Assembly: GCF_030159095.1 (NCBI RefSeq)
Contig: NZ_BRXS01000001.1
Span: 620,001-684,000 of the forward strand
Source: Roseisolibacter agri
GTDB taxonomy: Bacteria; Gemmatimonadota; Gemmatimonadetes; Gemmatimonadales; Gemmatimonadaceae
DNA: 64,000 bases
Direction of reading: 5' to 3'
Shown: positions 17,754 to 26,783 of the stretch, one piece after another
Layout: every line of letters begins with the position of its first letter
Numbering within the stretch: the stretch's first letter is position 1
The notes under the pieces: model-generated
Seen by the model: only the letters and a program-made list of their open reading frames with translations
What the model was told of the DNA's origin: nothing
Database searches by the model: none
Program-made: the position numbers and the translations under genes

Positions 17754-19007
17754 ATGGCACGGGACCACGCGTCGCGCGGGCTGCGCGACGAGGCGAGCGT
17801 CGGGCCGGACCCGCGCCGCGCGCGCGAGCTCAAGCGGCTCAGTGACCTCAAGTTCAAGGTCGCCGACGGCGAGCCGGACATCGTCGGGTGGACGGTGTTC
17901 GCGTCCACGGGGCGCGAGCTGGGGAAGGTGCGCGACCTGCTGGTGGACGTGGAGGCGCGCGAGGTCGTGATGCTCGACATCGACCTGCGGCGCGGCGACC
18001 AGCACACGCTGGCGCCGGTGCGCGCGGCGTGGATCGACCACGCGGCGAAGCGCGTCGTGCTCGACGCGCGGGAGCTGGAGCAGAGCGACGACCTGCTGCC
18101 CGGCCTGCCGCGCACGGGCGCGATCAGCGACGACCAGGTGCGCCGCTTCAACGACGACTACGTGCGCGCCTACGGCGACCGCGGCGTCGACCGCGACACC
18201 GGCTGGCGGCTGCGCCGCGGCGACGAGGAGCTGCGCTTCGGCGTCGAGCCGCGCGCCGATCTGAACGCCGCCCCGCGCCGCGACGACCGGACGCTCGGCG
18301 CCGCGGCGGCGGGCGCCGCCGCGGGAGCTGCCGCGGGCGCGGTCGGCTCGGGCCCGGCGTTCGAGGAGTCGCGCCGCATCGACGCGATCATGGAAGGCCG
18401 CCCGGTCGAGGGCCGCACGGTCGACCCGCGCACGGACCGCGACCGGCTCGACGAGCCGCGCCGCCTGCTGGACCGCGACGCGGTGCCGCCGATGACGACC
18501 GGGGCGTCGGCGATGGCCGACGTCGATCGCGAGCGCCACGAGCGTGAGCGCCTGGAGCGGGAACGCTACGAGCGCGAGCGGCTGGACGCCGACCGCCGCG
18601 TGGCGCGCACCGACGACGCGAGCACGCTGCATCCCGACGGCGCGATCGACCCGCGGGAGCTCGACGGCCGCGTGCGCATCGACGAGGGGGCGACGGTGGA
18701 CGACCGCACGCCCGTGGGCGGCGTCCGCTACGAGGGCGGCACGACGCCGCGCGACTACGGGCGCCCGGACGAGGTCTACGGCCCGGAGTACGGCAGCGGG
18801 CGCATCGGCTTCGACCGCGTGGTCTCGCGCCACCCGCTCTCGGCCGACGATCCGGCGGACGTGGGGGCGACCGACCGGACGCTCGATCCGATGGACGCGT
18901 CGCGCCGCCTGGACGATGCGGGCGACCGCACGCTCGACCGCACGCTCGACGACCGGCGCGAGGTGCGCTACCGCCGCTACGACGACCGGCGGCCGGACGT
19001 GCGCTGA
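17754..19007 (+). CDS. PRC-barrel domain protein with long charged repetitive C-terminus
   Basis: 417 residues. Residues 30-110 form a PRC-barrel (LKFKVADGEPDIVGWTVFA, GKVRDLLVDVEAREVVMLDIDL), related to the photosynthetic reaction centre H-subunit domain, which in other proteins binds ribosome or membrane partners. Residues about 185-203 are an Ala/Gly run. Residues 245-280 are repeated Glu/Arg units such as ERERLERERYERERLD, and the rest is rich in Asp and Arg and probably disordered. GGGAGGA precedes the ATG. PRC-barrel proteins of this style are often linked to stress or envelope functions, but the role here is unknown. Confidence 0.8.
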   Translation: MARDHASRGLRDEASVGPDPRRARELKRLSDLKFKVADGEPDIVGWTVFASTGRELGKVRDLLVDVEAREVVMLDIDLRRGDQHTLAPVRAAWIDHAAKRVVLDARELEQSDDLLPGLPRTGAISDDQVRRFNDDYVRAYGDRGVDRDTGWRLRRGDEELRFGVEPRADLNAAPRRDDRTLGAAAAGAAAGAAAGAVGSGPAFEESRRIDAIMEGRPVEGRTVDPRTDRDRLDEPRRLLDRDAVPPMTTGASAMADVDRERHERERLERERYERERLDADRRVARTDDASTLHPDGAIDPRELDGRVRIDEGATVDDRTPVGGVRYEGGTTPRDYGRPDEVYGPEYGSGRIGFDRVVSRHPLSADDPADVGATDRTLDPMDASRRLDDAGDRTLDRTLDDRREVRYRRYDDRRPDVR

Positions 19008-19089
19008 TCGTTCGTGACGGATGCACTAGGACGAGGGGCGGTGCCGCGCGACGCGGTGCCGCCCCTCGTCGCGCCGGACCCGAACGGCG

Positions 19090-19232
19090 TCGGACGGGAT
19101 TCAAACGGATTGAACGGACCAGAGCCGGATTACCTCCCCTCTGGCGGCGACGGCCCATGCACCACGCGGAGCGTAATCCGGCTCTTGTCCGTCGAATCCG
19201 TCCAATCCTGTCGAAGCCGTTCGCCGTTCCGG
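19090..19232. repeat. Family B-related palindromic element, copy B2 (diverged arms)
   Basis: It fills most of the 239-nt gap between the convergent PRC-barrel and S46 peptidase genes. The arms (GGATTGAACGGAC, AGCCGGATTAC and the mirrored GTAATCCGGCT, GTCCGTCGAATCC) differ from the other copies, but the centre with GGCGGCGACGGCCCATGCAC and ACGCGGAGCG is shared with copy B3 in the same orientation. It may act as a terminator for both genes. Confidence 0.75.
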
Positions 19233-19246
19233 ATCCGGCGCATCGA

Positions 19247-21556
19247 TCAGCGCGACGCGGTCGTGCGTCCCTCCAGCTCGTCCGCGATCCACACCGCGTC
19301 GTACATCTTCCGCAGCGCCTCCGTCAGCGCGCGCGCGTGCACGCTCACCGAGCGCGCCACCGCGTCCGTGAAGATGAACCGGTTCGGCAGCGACTCGATG
19401 TTGCCGTCGAAGATCAGCCCCACCACGCGCCCCTGGCGGTCGATCACCGGGCTCCCCGAGTTGCCGCCGATGATGTCGTTGGTCGACACGAAGTTGAACG
19501 GCGTCGCCATGTCCAGCCGGTCCTTCCGCTCGCGCCACCGCGGCGGGAGGTCGAACGGCGGCTGCCCGTCGAACGCGGTCTCGCGGCCGTACAGCCCGTA
19601 GAACGTCGTCTTCCACGGCGCCTGCGTGCCGTTGCTCGGGTAGCCCTTCACCACGCCGTCGCTGATGCGCAGCGTGAACGTCGCGTCCGGCGGCAGCGCC
19701 TTCCCGTACGCGGCGTAGATCGCCTGCCCGATGCGCTCCGCGCTGGCCGAGATCGCGGCGTCCAGCGGCGTCGTCTCGGCGAGCGCGCGCCGCGCCAGCG
19801 GGTCGATCGCGCGTGCGGCCACGATGAGCGGATCCGTGGACTGCGCCACCGCCGCCGCGCCGCCGTCGAGCAGCTGCCTGCGCACCGCCGGATCGTCCAG
19901 CCGCGTGCCGTCCACCAGCGCCTCGGCCGCGACCTCGGGGCTGCGGCCGCGCAGCACCGCCGCCAGGAACGGATCGTTGGCGGGCAGCGCCTTCCGTGCC
20001 GCGTCCAGCTGCGCGGCGAGGAACAGCTTCTCCGCGGCTTTGTCGACGGGGAGCGGACCCGCGAGCTGCGCACGCAGCCGCTCGAGCGCCGCGCCGCGAT
20101 ACGCCGCCAGCCGCGCCGAGTCGGGCCGGTTCGCCTCCGCGGGGATGCGCACCAGGTGGCCGGCGGCCGAGAGCAGCGTCGAGCCGCCGCCGAAGCCGTG
20201 GTACGTCGCGCGGTCGAACACCCGTGCGCGCGCCTGCTGCGCGCGCGCGATCTCGTCCCACGCGCTGCCGTAGCGCGCGCGCAGCGCCGCGTCGGCCGCG
20301 ATGCGGGCGCGGAAGTCCGCCTCGAACGCGCGCTTCCTCGCCATGATCGTCGAGTCGAGCAGCCCGCTGCGGTAGCCCGTCACCGCCTTGTGCGAGTTGG
20401 CGAGCGAGAAGAGCTGGTTCTCCAGCGTGCGCTTCTGCTCCGGCGTCGCCGTCTTCATCACCTCGCGCAGCGCCGCCATCTGCCGCTCGTAGCCCGCCAG
20501 CTGCGCGGGATACTGCACGTCGCGCAGGTACTCCATCTGCGCCATCGTCAGCAGCCGCCCGGTCGACCCGGGATTGCCGACGACGAACACGACGTCGTTC
20601 TCCTGCGCGCCCTGCGGGTTCCACTTCAGGAAGTGCTGCGTGCGCAGCGGCTGCCCGTTCTCGTAGACGCGGAAGAAGGTGACGTCGAGGTTCCAGCGCG
20701 GATACGTGAAGTTGTCCGGATCGCCGCCGAAGAACGCGATCTGCTCCTCGGGCACCATCACCAGCCGCACGTCGTCGTAGCGCTTGAAGCGGTACAGCGA
20801 GTACATGCCGCCCTGGTAGAAGCTGACCGTCTGGCAGGTGAGGCGCGTCTGCTCCTGGCACTCGCGCGTCAGCCGCGCGAGCGCGCTGTCGCGCTGCTCC
20901 ACCTGGCGCGCGGGCGCGGAGGCAGTGACGGCCGCGCGCACGCGGTCCGTCACGTCCTCGATCGACTGCAGCTGCTCGGCGTACGCGCCGGGGACGCGCT
21001 TCTCCTCCGCCTTGCTGCGCGCGGCCCAGCCGGTCGCGTGGTAGTTGGTGTCCTTCGGCGACACCTGCGTGACCCACGCGCGCCCGCAGTGGTGGTTCGT
21101 CATCAGCAGCCCGTCGGCGCTGACGATCGACGACGAGCAGCCCGGGATGCGCATCGTCGAGAGGCGGACGTGGTCGAGCCACGCCTGGTCGGGCGCGAAG
21201 TCGTAGCGCGCCTTCCAGTACGCGAGCGGCGGCGCGTCGAACGTCCACATCGTGCCGAACTCGGGGATCGGCTTCGCGGGGTCGATCGCGGCCGGCCCAG
21301 TCGCCGAGGCGCTCGTGGGCGCCGGCGCCAGTCGGCTGCCGCTGTCGGGGAGCGGACGACGTGGCAGCGGCGCGGCGGGGCGGGGGCGCAGCCGCGGGTT
21401 GGGCGTGAGCGGCGGCTGCGTCGTGGGCGCCGCCGGCGCCTCCTTCGTGACGGGAGTCGGCGTGCCCTGCTGCGCGGCCAGGCGCGCCGGACCCGCGGCC
21501 GGCAGCGCCACGGCCGCCGCCAGCGCGGACAGCACGGCGAGCGCGGGATGACGCAT
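19247..21556 (-). CDS. Peptidase family S46 (dipeptidyl-peptidase 7/11-like), exported
   Basis: 769 residues from ATG 21556, which has a GGAGGA-type site upstream. A signal peptide (1-29) is followed by a Pro/Ala/Thr-rich linker (30-95). The chymotrypsin-fold active site is visible: TNHHCGRAW (155-156, catalytic His) and GGNSGSPV near the end with Ser700 as nucleophile; an Asp in the NLDVTFFRVYENG block fits the third residue. S46 enzymes release N-terminal dipeptides in the periplasm or outer membrane of bacteria that live on peptides. Together with the M2 enzyme it points to extracellular peptide use. Which dipeptides it prefers cannot be told from sequence alone. Confidence 0.93.
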   Translation of the reverse strand: MRHPALAVLSALAAAVALPAAGPARLAAQQGTPTPVTKEAPAAPTTQPPLTPNPRLRPRPAAPLPRRPLPDSGSRLAPAPTSASATGPAAIDPAKPIPEFGTMWTFDAPPLAYWKARYDFAPDQAWLDHVRLSTMRIPGCSSSIVSADGLLMTNHHCGRAWVTQVSPKDTNYHATGWAARSKAEEKRVPGAYAEQLQSIEDVTDRVRAAVTASAPARQVEQRDSALARLTRECQEQTRLTCQTVSFYQGGMYSLYRFKRYDDVRLVMVPEEQIAFFGGDPDNFTYPRWNLDVTFFRVYENGQPLRTQHFLKWNPQGAQENDVVFVVGNPGSTGRLLTMAQMEYLRDVQYPAQLAGYERQMAALREVMKTATPEQKRTLENQLFSLANSHKAVTGYRSGLLDSTIMARKRAFEADFRARIAADAALRARYGSAWDEIARAQQARARVFDRATYHGFGGGSTLLSAAGHLVRIPAEANRPDSARLAAYRGAALERLRAQLAGPLPVDKAAEKLFLAAQLDAARKALPANDPFLAAVLRGRSPEVAAEALVDGTRLDDPAVRRQLLDGGAAAVAQSTDPLIVAARAIDPLARRALAETTPLDAAISASAERIGQAIYAAYGKALPPDATFTLRISDGVVKGYPSNGTQAPWKTTFYGLYGRETAFDGQPPFDLPPRWRERKDRLDMATPFNFVSTNDIIGGNSGSPVIDRQGRVVGLIFDGNIESLPNRFIFTDAVARSVSVHARALTEALRKMYDAVWIADELEGRTTASR

Positions 21557-21662
21557 GGTCTCCTCCGGAATGGGGCGTGGGCCGGCCGCCGAGGACGTGG
21601 CCGTGCCTGCATGAGCCGCCGTGAGCTTCTCAGACCCGGGAACCCGCACGAGGTTCACCCTG

Positions 21663-21668
21663 TACCTT
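21663..21668 (+). promoter_or_regulatory. Possible -10 element (TACCTT) upstream of msrPQ
   Basis: TACCTT fits the TANNNT pattern seen before several genes here. It lies 73 nt before the msrP ATG, implying a leader of about 65 nt. There is no clear -35 box. Confidence 0.3.
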
Positions 21669-21741
21669 TGGGGAGGTCGTCTCCCGACCGGCCGGATCCC
21701 GCGCCGGTCTCCGCGACAATCGCGCCCGCGCCCCGACCGTC

Positions 21742-22704
21742 ATGCTCATCCGCCGCCCCGACGACATCCCCTCCGCCGAGATCACCCCGGAGGGCGTGTA
21801 CCACGACCGGCGCCGCTTCCTGGGGGCGGCCGGCACGCTCGGCCTCGGGCTCGCGACGGGGCTAGTGACGCCCGGCCTGCTCTCCGCGTGCGCGCCCGGC
21901 GACGTACGCGAGGCGAACGGGGAGGTGGAGCGCGGCGCGCAGCCGCTCCCCGACGACCGCACGCCGTACGAGACGGCGACGACGTACAACAACTACTACG
22001 AGTTCGGCACCGACAAGGAGGACCCGTCGGCGAACGCGGGGGCGCTGCGCACGCGGCCCTGGTCCGTCGTCGTCGAGGGGCTCGTGAAGCGGCCGGCGAC
22101 GTACGCGCTCGACGACCTGCTGAAGGGCCTCACGCCCATCGAGCGCGTCTACCGCATGCGCTGCGTCGAGGCGTGGTCGATGGTGATCCCGTGGCTCGGC
22201 GTGCCGCTGCGCGACGTGCTCGCGCGCGTCGAGCCGCTGCCGTCGGCGCGCTTCGTCGAGTTCACGACGCTCTACGATCCGAAGCAGATGCCGGGGCAGC
22301 GCGGCGGCGTGCTCCCGTGGCCGTACAAGGAGGGGCTGCGGCTGGACGAGGCGCAGCATCCGCTGACGCTCCTCGCGACCGGCATGTACGGGAAGGCGCT
22401 GCCGAACCAGAACGGCGCGCCGCTGCGGCTCGTGGTGCCGTGGAAGTACGGCTTCAAGGGGATCAAGGCGATCGTGAAGATCCGCCTCACCGACAAGCAG
22501 CCACGCACGACGTGGAACGACGCCGCGGCGAACGAGTACGGCTTCTACGCCAACGTGAACCCGGCCGTCGACCATCCGCGCTGGTCGCAGGCGCGCGAGC
22601 GGCGCATCGGCGAGTTCCGCCGCCGTCCCACGCTCCCGTTCAACGGCTACGGCGAGCAGGTGGCGTCGCTGTACAGCGGGATGGATCTGCGGCGGGACTT
22701 CTGA
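21742..22704 (+). CDS. msrP: Protein-methionine-sulfoxide reductase catalytic subunit MsrP (molybdopterin)
   Basis: 320 residues. A twin-arginine signal ([18 protein letters not shown], about 21-40) sends the folded molybdoenzyme to the periplasm. The molybdenum-binding cysteine is Cys141 in [15 protein letters not shown], and the block [12 protein letters not shown] is typical of YedY/MsrP. The enzyme reduces methionine sulfoxides in periplasmic proteins, repairing damage by hypochlorous acid and similar oxidants. It takes electrons from MsrQ, whose gene follows with a 1-nt overlap (TGATG). Confidence 0.95.
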   Translation: MLIRRPDDIPSAEITPEGVYHDRRRFLGAAGTLGLGLATGLVTPGLLSACAPGDVREANGEVERGAQPLPDDRTPYETATTYNNYYEFGTDKEDPSANAGALRTRPWSVVVEGLVKRPATYALDDLLKGLTPIERVYRMRCVEAWSMVIPWLGVPLRDVLARVEPLPSARFVEFTTLYDPKQMPGQRGGVLPWPYKEGLRLDEAQHPLTLLATGMYGKALPNQNGAPLRLVVPWKYGFKGIKAIVKIRLTDKQPRTTWNDAAANEYGFYANVNPAVDHPRWSQARERRIGEFRRRPTLPFNGYGEQVASLYSGMDLRRDF

Positions 22705-23366
22705 TGGCGACGACGGCGCTCGCGCCGAAGCTCCGCAAGCGGCTCGTCTGGCTCGCGATCTTCCTCGCCAGCGCGGCGCCAGCCCTCTACCTGGGTTGGC
22801 AGCTCTGGCTCGCCTGGAACTTCCGGTCGAGCGATCTGGGCAAGGATCCCGTGAAGGGGATCGAGCACGCCACCGGCGAGACCGCGATCCGCTTCCTCGC
22901 GCTCACGCTGGCGGTGACGCCGGTGCGGCAGCTCACCGGGTGGAACTGGCTCGCGCCGTACCGGCGCATGCTCGGCCTCTTCATGTTCTTCTACGCCAGC
23001 GCGCACCTCGCGGTGTTCTACGCGCTCGACCTCGAGATGAACCTCGGCGAGGTCGCGACGGAGATCGTGAAGCGCCCGTACCTCGTCGTCGGCTTCGTGG
23101 CGTGGCTGCTGCTCGTGCCGCTCGCGCTCACCAGCACGAAGGGGATGATCCGCCGCCTGGGCGGGAAGCGCTGGAACCGGCTCCACAAGGCGACCTACGC
23201 GGTCGCGGCGCTCGGCATGCTGCACTACTTCTGGAGCCAGAAGAAGGACATCACCGACCCGCTGCTGTTCTCGCTGGTGTTCGTGGCGCTGTTCGCCTGG
23301 CGCGGCGTGCGGGCGTGGCAGCGCCGCGCCGCCGCGGTGCGCCCGCTGCGGGAGCGCGCGGCGTAA
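22704..23366 (+). CDS. msrQ: Heme-binding membrane subunit MsrQ of the MsrPQ system
   Basis: 220 residues with five to six membrane helices. Family features are present: TGETAIRFLALTLAVTPVRQ, a YRRMLGLFMFFYASAHLAVFY helix with His, and a WNRLHKATYAVAALGMLHYFW helix with two His residues, the expected heme b ligands. It passes electrons from the quinone pool or cytosolic flavin donors to MsrP. The ATG overlaps the msrP stop, so both are made from one mRNA. Confidence 0.95.
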   Translation: MATTALAPKLRKRLVWLAIFLASAAPALYLGWQLWLAWNFRSSDLGKDPVKGIEHATGETAIRFLALTLAVTPVRQLTGWNWLAPYRRMLGLFMFFYASAHLAVFYALDLEMNLGEVATEIVKRPYLVVGFVAWLLLVPLALTSTKGMIRRLGGKRWNRLHKATYAVAALGMLHYFWSQKKDITDPLLFSLVFVALFAWRGVRAWQRRAAAVRPLRERAA

Positions 23367-23410
23367 CGGGCGACGTAGCGGACGCGCGCGCGCGGGCGCA
23401 TCCTACCCGC

Positions 23411-24343
23411 ATGCCCGCCCACCTCTCGCCGCGCCACGCCGCGGCCGTCGCCGCGCTCGCCCTCGTCGCGTCCGCGGCCGCCGCGCAGGACACCGGCGCG
23501 CCCCTCGTCCTGCGCCTGCCCGTGAGCACGCGCGCGCTCGCGATGGGCGGCGGCCAGCCGGTCGCCGTGGACGCCGAGTCGCAGCTGTACAACCCCGCGC
23601 TGCTCGCGTGGTCGCGCGGCGCGAGCGCGCAGGGCCAGCGCTGGGGCGCCGCGAGCACCATGGGCGTCCTCGCCAGCACGCTGTCCGCGCTGCGCGGCAC
23701 GACCGGGCTCGCGGTGCAGTACCTGGACTACGGCGCGACGGCGGGCGGCCTTCCCGACGCGACGCGCGACGCCACCGGCGCGCTGCCGACGCGCGGCCCC
23801 GTCACCGCGTCCAGCCTCGCCGCCAGCATCGGCTACGCGCGGCCGATGCTCGGCGTGCGCGCGGGCGCTGTGCTTCGCTACGCGGAGGAGCGCCTGGGCG
23901 CGGCGCGCGACGGCACCGTGTCGGCGGACGTGGGTCTCGCGAAGGGCTTCCTGTTCGACAACGTCGTCGTCGGCCTCGCGGTGCAGCACCTGGGCGCGGG
24001 GCTGCAGCTCGCCGGGGCCCGCGCCCCGCTGCCGACGCGCGTGACGCTCGGCCTCTCGGGCGCCGGCTATCCGCTCAACCCGTGGCTCGACGTCGGCGCG
24101 AGCGCCGCGGTGTCGGTGCTGCGCGGCGGCGAGGTGGCCGTCGCCGGCGGCGGCGAGCTGTCGCTGGTGCCGCTGCAGGGCTACGCGATCACCGCCCGCG
24201 TCGGCGCCCGCCGCACCCTCGCGCCCGGCGAGCGCCCCGTGACCGCGGGCTTCGGCCTCACGCGCGACCGCGTGTCGCTGGACTACGCGTACGAGCCGTT
24301 CGTGGCGCGGGACGCGCACCGGATCGGGCTGCGCGTGCGATAG
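23411..24343 (+). CDS. PorV/PorQ-like outer-membrane beta-barrel protein
   Basis: 310 residues. A signal peptide (about 1-26, ending AAAQD) precedes a barrel that opens with LPVSTRALAMGGGQPVAVDAESQLYNPALLA, very like the 'G-x-R-a-l-a-M-G-g-a, d-x-x-a-l-x-x-N-P-A' start of PorV/UPF0164 proteins. The rest shows alternating-residue strands (VGLAVQHLGAGLQL, RVSLDYAYEP) and ends in a charged strand with Arg. It probably sits in the outer membrane; known relatives act as shuttle or transport porins. It lies 44 nt after msrQ and may belong to the same transcript. Confidence 0.75.
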   Translation: MPAHLSPRHAAAVAALALVASAAAAQDTGAPLVLRLPVSTRALAMGGGQPVAVDAESQLYNPALLAWSRGASAQGQRWGAASTMGVLASTLSALRGTTGLAVQYLDYGATAGGLPDATRDATGALPTRGPVTASSLAASIGYARPMLGVRAGAVLRYAEERLGAARDGTVSADVGLAKGFLFDNVVVGLAVQHLGAGLQLAGARAPLPTRVTLGLSGAGYPLNPWLDVGASAAVSVLRGGEVAVAGGGELSLVPLQGYAITARVGARRTLAPGERPVTAGFGLTRDRVSLDYAYEPFVARDAHRIGLRVR

Positions 24344-24506
24344 CTCCAGTGGCGAGCGGCACCGCGCTCCGAGCTGGCGCGACCGGCGCGTGCGCATGTC
24401 CAGCCCACGCCGAAGGGGACGGTGAGCGCCGAGCGCCGAGCGCCGAGCCACAGGGCGCCGCGACGACGCGTGGAGGCGGGACGGCGGGTGCGGGCGGAGG
24501 CGACCT

Positions 24507-24564
24507 CTGATCGCAGCAAGGAGACAGGCACGCAGTGCCGTGGCTCCGCAGCGGCCGCGATCAG
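24507..24564. other. Inverted repeat in the 278-nt convergent gap before the alpha/beta hydrolase gene
   Basis: CTGATCGC (24507-24514) pairs with GCGATCAG (24557-24564), enclosing a smaller hairpin GGCAC-GCA-GTGCC. A triple GAGCGCC unit lies just before it near 24423. The two flanking genes (24343 and 24622) converge, so a termination role is possible. Nothing else is recognised in the gap. Confidence 0.35.
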
Positions 24565-24621
24565 TGGGAGCCGCAGCCCGTGCCCGCCGCCCCGCCGCGC
24601 GCGAACCACCCTGCGAAACGC

Positions 24622-26709
24622 CTACGGCCTGGCAGCCCCGATCCCGAGCGACGTGAGGATCACCGTGCCCTTCTCCGTGCGATCGAACTTCAGGCGCACC
24701 GCCCTGACCGAACCCGGATCGAACCCCGGCGCCGCCGCCGCGAAGTCCTGCACGGGCATGACGAACGTCTGCGGCACGAGCTCGAACGTCGTGCGGAAGT
24801 TCTCGCGGTCGCGCTCCGGGCGCCGCAGCACGCGGATCTCGAGCGGCCGGCGCACCGGTCCGTAGGCGGCGAGCGACAGCGGCGCGACGTGGCCCGCGGC
24901 GTCCACCAGCTCCACCGTCAGGTCGAGCGGGGTCGTGTCGGGCGGCGTCACCTTCGCCTTCGGGCGGAGGCCCGGCACGCGCCGCACCACCGCGCGGCCC
25001 ACGCTCGCGAGGCGCGCGAACGGCGTCGGCCCGCGGCGCGCGGCCTGGCGCGCGGACGTCGTGTCGCGGCGCGTGCTGTCGCGCGCCGTCTTGCGCGGCC
25101 CCGGCACGTCGCGCGTCGGCACCAGCGTCAGCACCACCGCCGACTGCGCGCCCACGCCCCAGGCGCGGCGCAGCGAGTCGGGGAGCGTGACCTCGAGCGT
25201 CGCGGGCGCGCGCTTCGCGCCCGAGGGCTTCGCGGTATCGGGCCGCGCGCGGCCGGCGCCCGACGTCGAGACGGCCGCCTGCATCGCGGTCGAGCGGGCA
25301 CGCGTCGTGTCGCCCGCGGGGCGGCGCGCCGGCGCGGGCGCGTTGTTCCACCCCAGCCACGCGCCCCACATCCGGTAGGTGTTGTCGCGCCAGCGCATCG
25401 GCACCTCGTTCTCGCGCCACGTCGAGAGGCTGTCGCCGCGCAGCGTGATCCCCGGCGCCGCGCCGCGCGTGACGTCGATCCGCCCCTCGAACGCCGTCAT
25501 CGGGTGCATCGAGGCGTCGGCGTACGCCGTCTGGTACATCGCCTTCGGCAGCCACTGGCCCGCGGCGCGGTGGTCGCGGAAGAGCGGCAGGTACTCGCGC
25601 TTTCCCTTGAGCGACGCGTCGAGGAAGGCGCCCATGAACACCAGCGCCATCTGCCGCTGCGCCTCCGGCGCGATGAGGCCGCGCAGGTCGAGGTTGCGCG
25701 CGCTCAGCTTCCCGTTGTCCTTGTTGCCCCAGTTCGTGTTCCACTGGCCGTGGTTGGCGCGGTACATCCACACCGCGCTCTTGAACCACGGCCCGCCGTC
25801 GGTGAAGCGCACGCGGTCCCACTGCCGCAGCCCGCTGTACGACGACACGTCGCCGTCGTGCGAGCCGTGCACCACCAGGTAGCTCACGTTCTCCAGCGGC
25901 GTCGGCTGGCCGGCGGGGCGGTACTGCCCGTCGATGGGCGCGATCGCCACCAGCGCCTTGATGTCGAAGCCGTAGTCGAAGGTGACCGTCGCGTCGTCGG
26001 GGTAGTGCCTGAGGCGGTTGAAGGCCGCGGCCACCGCGACTGCCTCGCCGCCCCGCGAGTGCCCCATGAGGGCGATGTTGCGCAGGTCGACCTTGCCGCG
26101 CAGCGGGCTGTCCACGCTGTCGGCGAAGCGGCGCCACGCCTTCAGGTGCTCCAGCAGCATCCAGCCGCGCGCGTCGTTCTCGTTGCGCAGCGCGCCGTTG
26201 AGGAAGTTCTCGTCGACGCTCGCCAGGATGTAGCCGCGCGACGCGAGGTGCTCGCCGAGGTAGGCGTAGCCGGGATCGGAGAAGTCCTTGGGGTCGTGGT
26301 TGCCGTGCACCACCAGCACGAGCGGGAAGGGACCCGGGCCCTCGGGATACCACACGCGCCCGTTGATCGGGAACGCCTTCGCGTCGAAGCCCCAGTACTT
26401 CTTGCGCGACGCCGCCATCGCGGGCTCCATCGACACGAACGGCGACGCGTCGACGCTGCGCGTCTTCATCGTCACGGAATCGCGGAAGCCGGCGCGCCGG
26501 CGGTCGGTGCCGCTGCCGTAGGTGAGCGTGCGCACCGCCAGCGGGCCGCGCGCGCCGGGGTCGGGCGCGGTGAGCGTCTGGCGGGCGAGCACGGTCGCCG
26601 CGTCGTCCTTCGCGAGCGTCAGCGGCGCGGCGCACGCGGCGAGCGAACCGGCGAACACGAGGGCGAGCAGCGCGGCGCCGGCGGCGCGAGGGGCGGAGGA
26701 CGGGGTCAT
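24622..26709 (-). CDS. Large exported alpha/beta-hydrolase (chlorophyllase/dienelactone-hydrolase-like) lipoprotein
   Basis: 695 residues. A signal with LAAC gives lipidated Cys26. The hydrolase core holds VLVVHGNHDP (131-140, oxyanion region), the nucleophile elbow GHSRGGE with Ser218, and VVHGSHDGDVS with the late Asp/His region. Residues about 430-500 resemble a beta domain, then an Arg/Ala/Thr-rich linker (about 460-560) leads to a C-terminal region (about 590-695) that looks like a second beta module. It should hydrolyse an ester or lactone outside the cytoplasm; the substrate is unknown. A TACATT hexamer ends 6 nt before the ATG. The gene is divergent from the methyltransferase. Confidence 0.82.
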   Translation of the reverse strand: MTPSSAPRAAGAALLALVFAGSLAACAAPLTLAKDDAATVLARQTLTAPDPGARGPLAVRTLTYGSGTDRRRAGFRDSVTMKTRSVDASPFVSMEPAMAASRKKYWGFDAKAFPINGRVWYPEGPGPFPLVLVVHGNHDPKDFSDPGYAYLGEHLASRGYILASVDENFLNGALRNENDARGWMLLEHLKAWRRFADSVDSPLRGKVDLRNIALMGHSRGGEAVAVAAAFNRLRHYPDDATVTFDYGFDIKALVAIAPIDGQYRPAGQPTPLENVSYLVVHGSHDGDVSSYSGLRQWDRVRFTDGGPWFKSAVWMYRANHGQWNTNWGNKDNGKLSARNLDLRGLIAPEAQRQMALVFMGAFLDASLKGKREYLPLFRDHRAAGQWLPKAMYQTAYADASMHPMTAFEGRIDVTRGAAPGITLRGDSLSTWRENEVPMRWRDNTYRMWGAWLGWNNAPAPARRPAGDTTRARSTAMQAAVSTSGAGRARPDTAKPSGAKRAPATLEVTLPDSLRRAWGVGAQSAVVLTLVPTRDVPGPRKTARDSTRRDTTSARQAARRGPTPFARLASVGRAVVRRVPGLRPKAKVTPPDTTPLDLTVELVDAAGHVAPLSLAAYGPVRRPLEIRVLRRPERDRENFRTTFELVPQTFVMPVQDFAAAAPGFDPGSVRAVRLKFDRTEKGTVILTSLGIGAARP

Positions 26710-26715
26710 GGCGCC

Positions 26716-26721
26716 AATGTA
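26716..26721 (-). promoter_or_regulatory. Candidate -10 element (TACATT) for leaderless hydrolase mRNA
   Basis: TACATT on the minus strand, 6 nt before ATG 26709, with no Shine-Dalgarno. It is 50 nt from the divergent TAGCTT at 26772. Confidence 0.5.
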
Positions 26722-26771
26722 CCATCCGTGCCGCGGGTTGGCCCGCAGCGGAGACCCGTCGGCGAGGGCGT

Positions 26772-26777
26772 TAGCTT
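26772..26777 (+). promoter_or_regulatory. Candidate -10 element (TAGCTT) for leaderless methyltransferase mRNA
   Basis: TAGCTT ends 6 nt before ATG 26784 (spacer GCGCGC), leaving no room for a leader or Shine-Dalgarno. Confidence 0.5.
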
Positions 26778-26783
26778 GCGCGC

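Noticed and set aside
23225-26725. 1166-residue minus-strand frame spanning msrQ, the PorV-like gene and the hydrolase
   Set aside because: It runs antisense to two well-supported plus-strand genes and in the wrong frame through the hydrolase; composition is Arg/Ala only.
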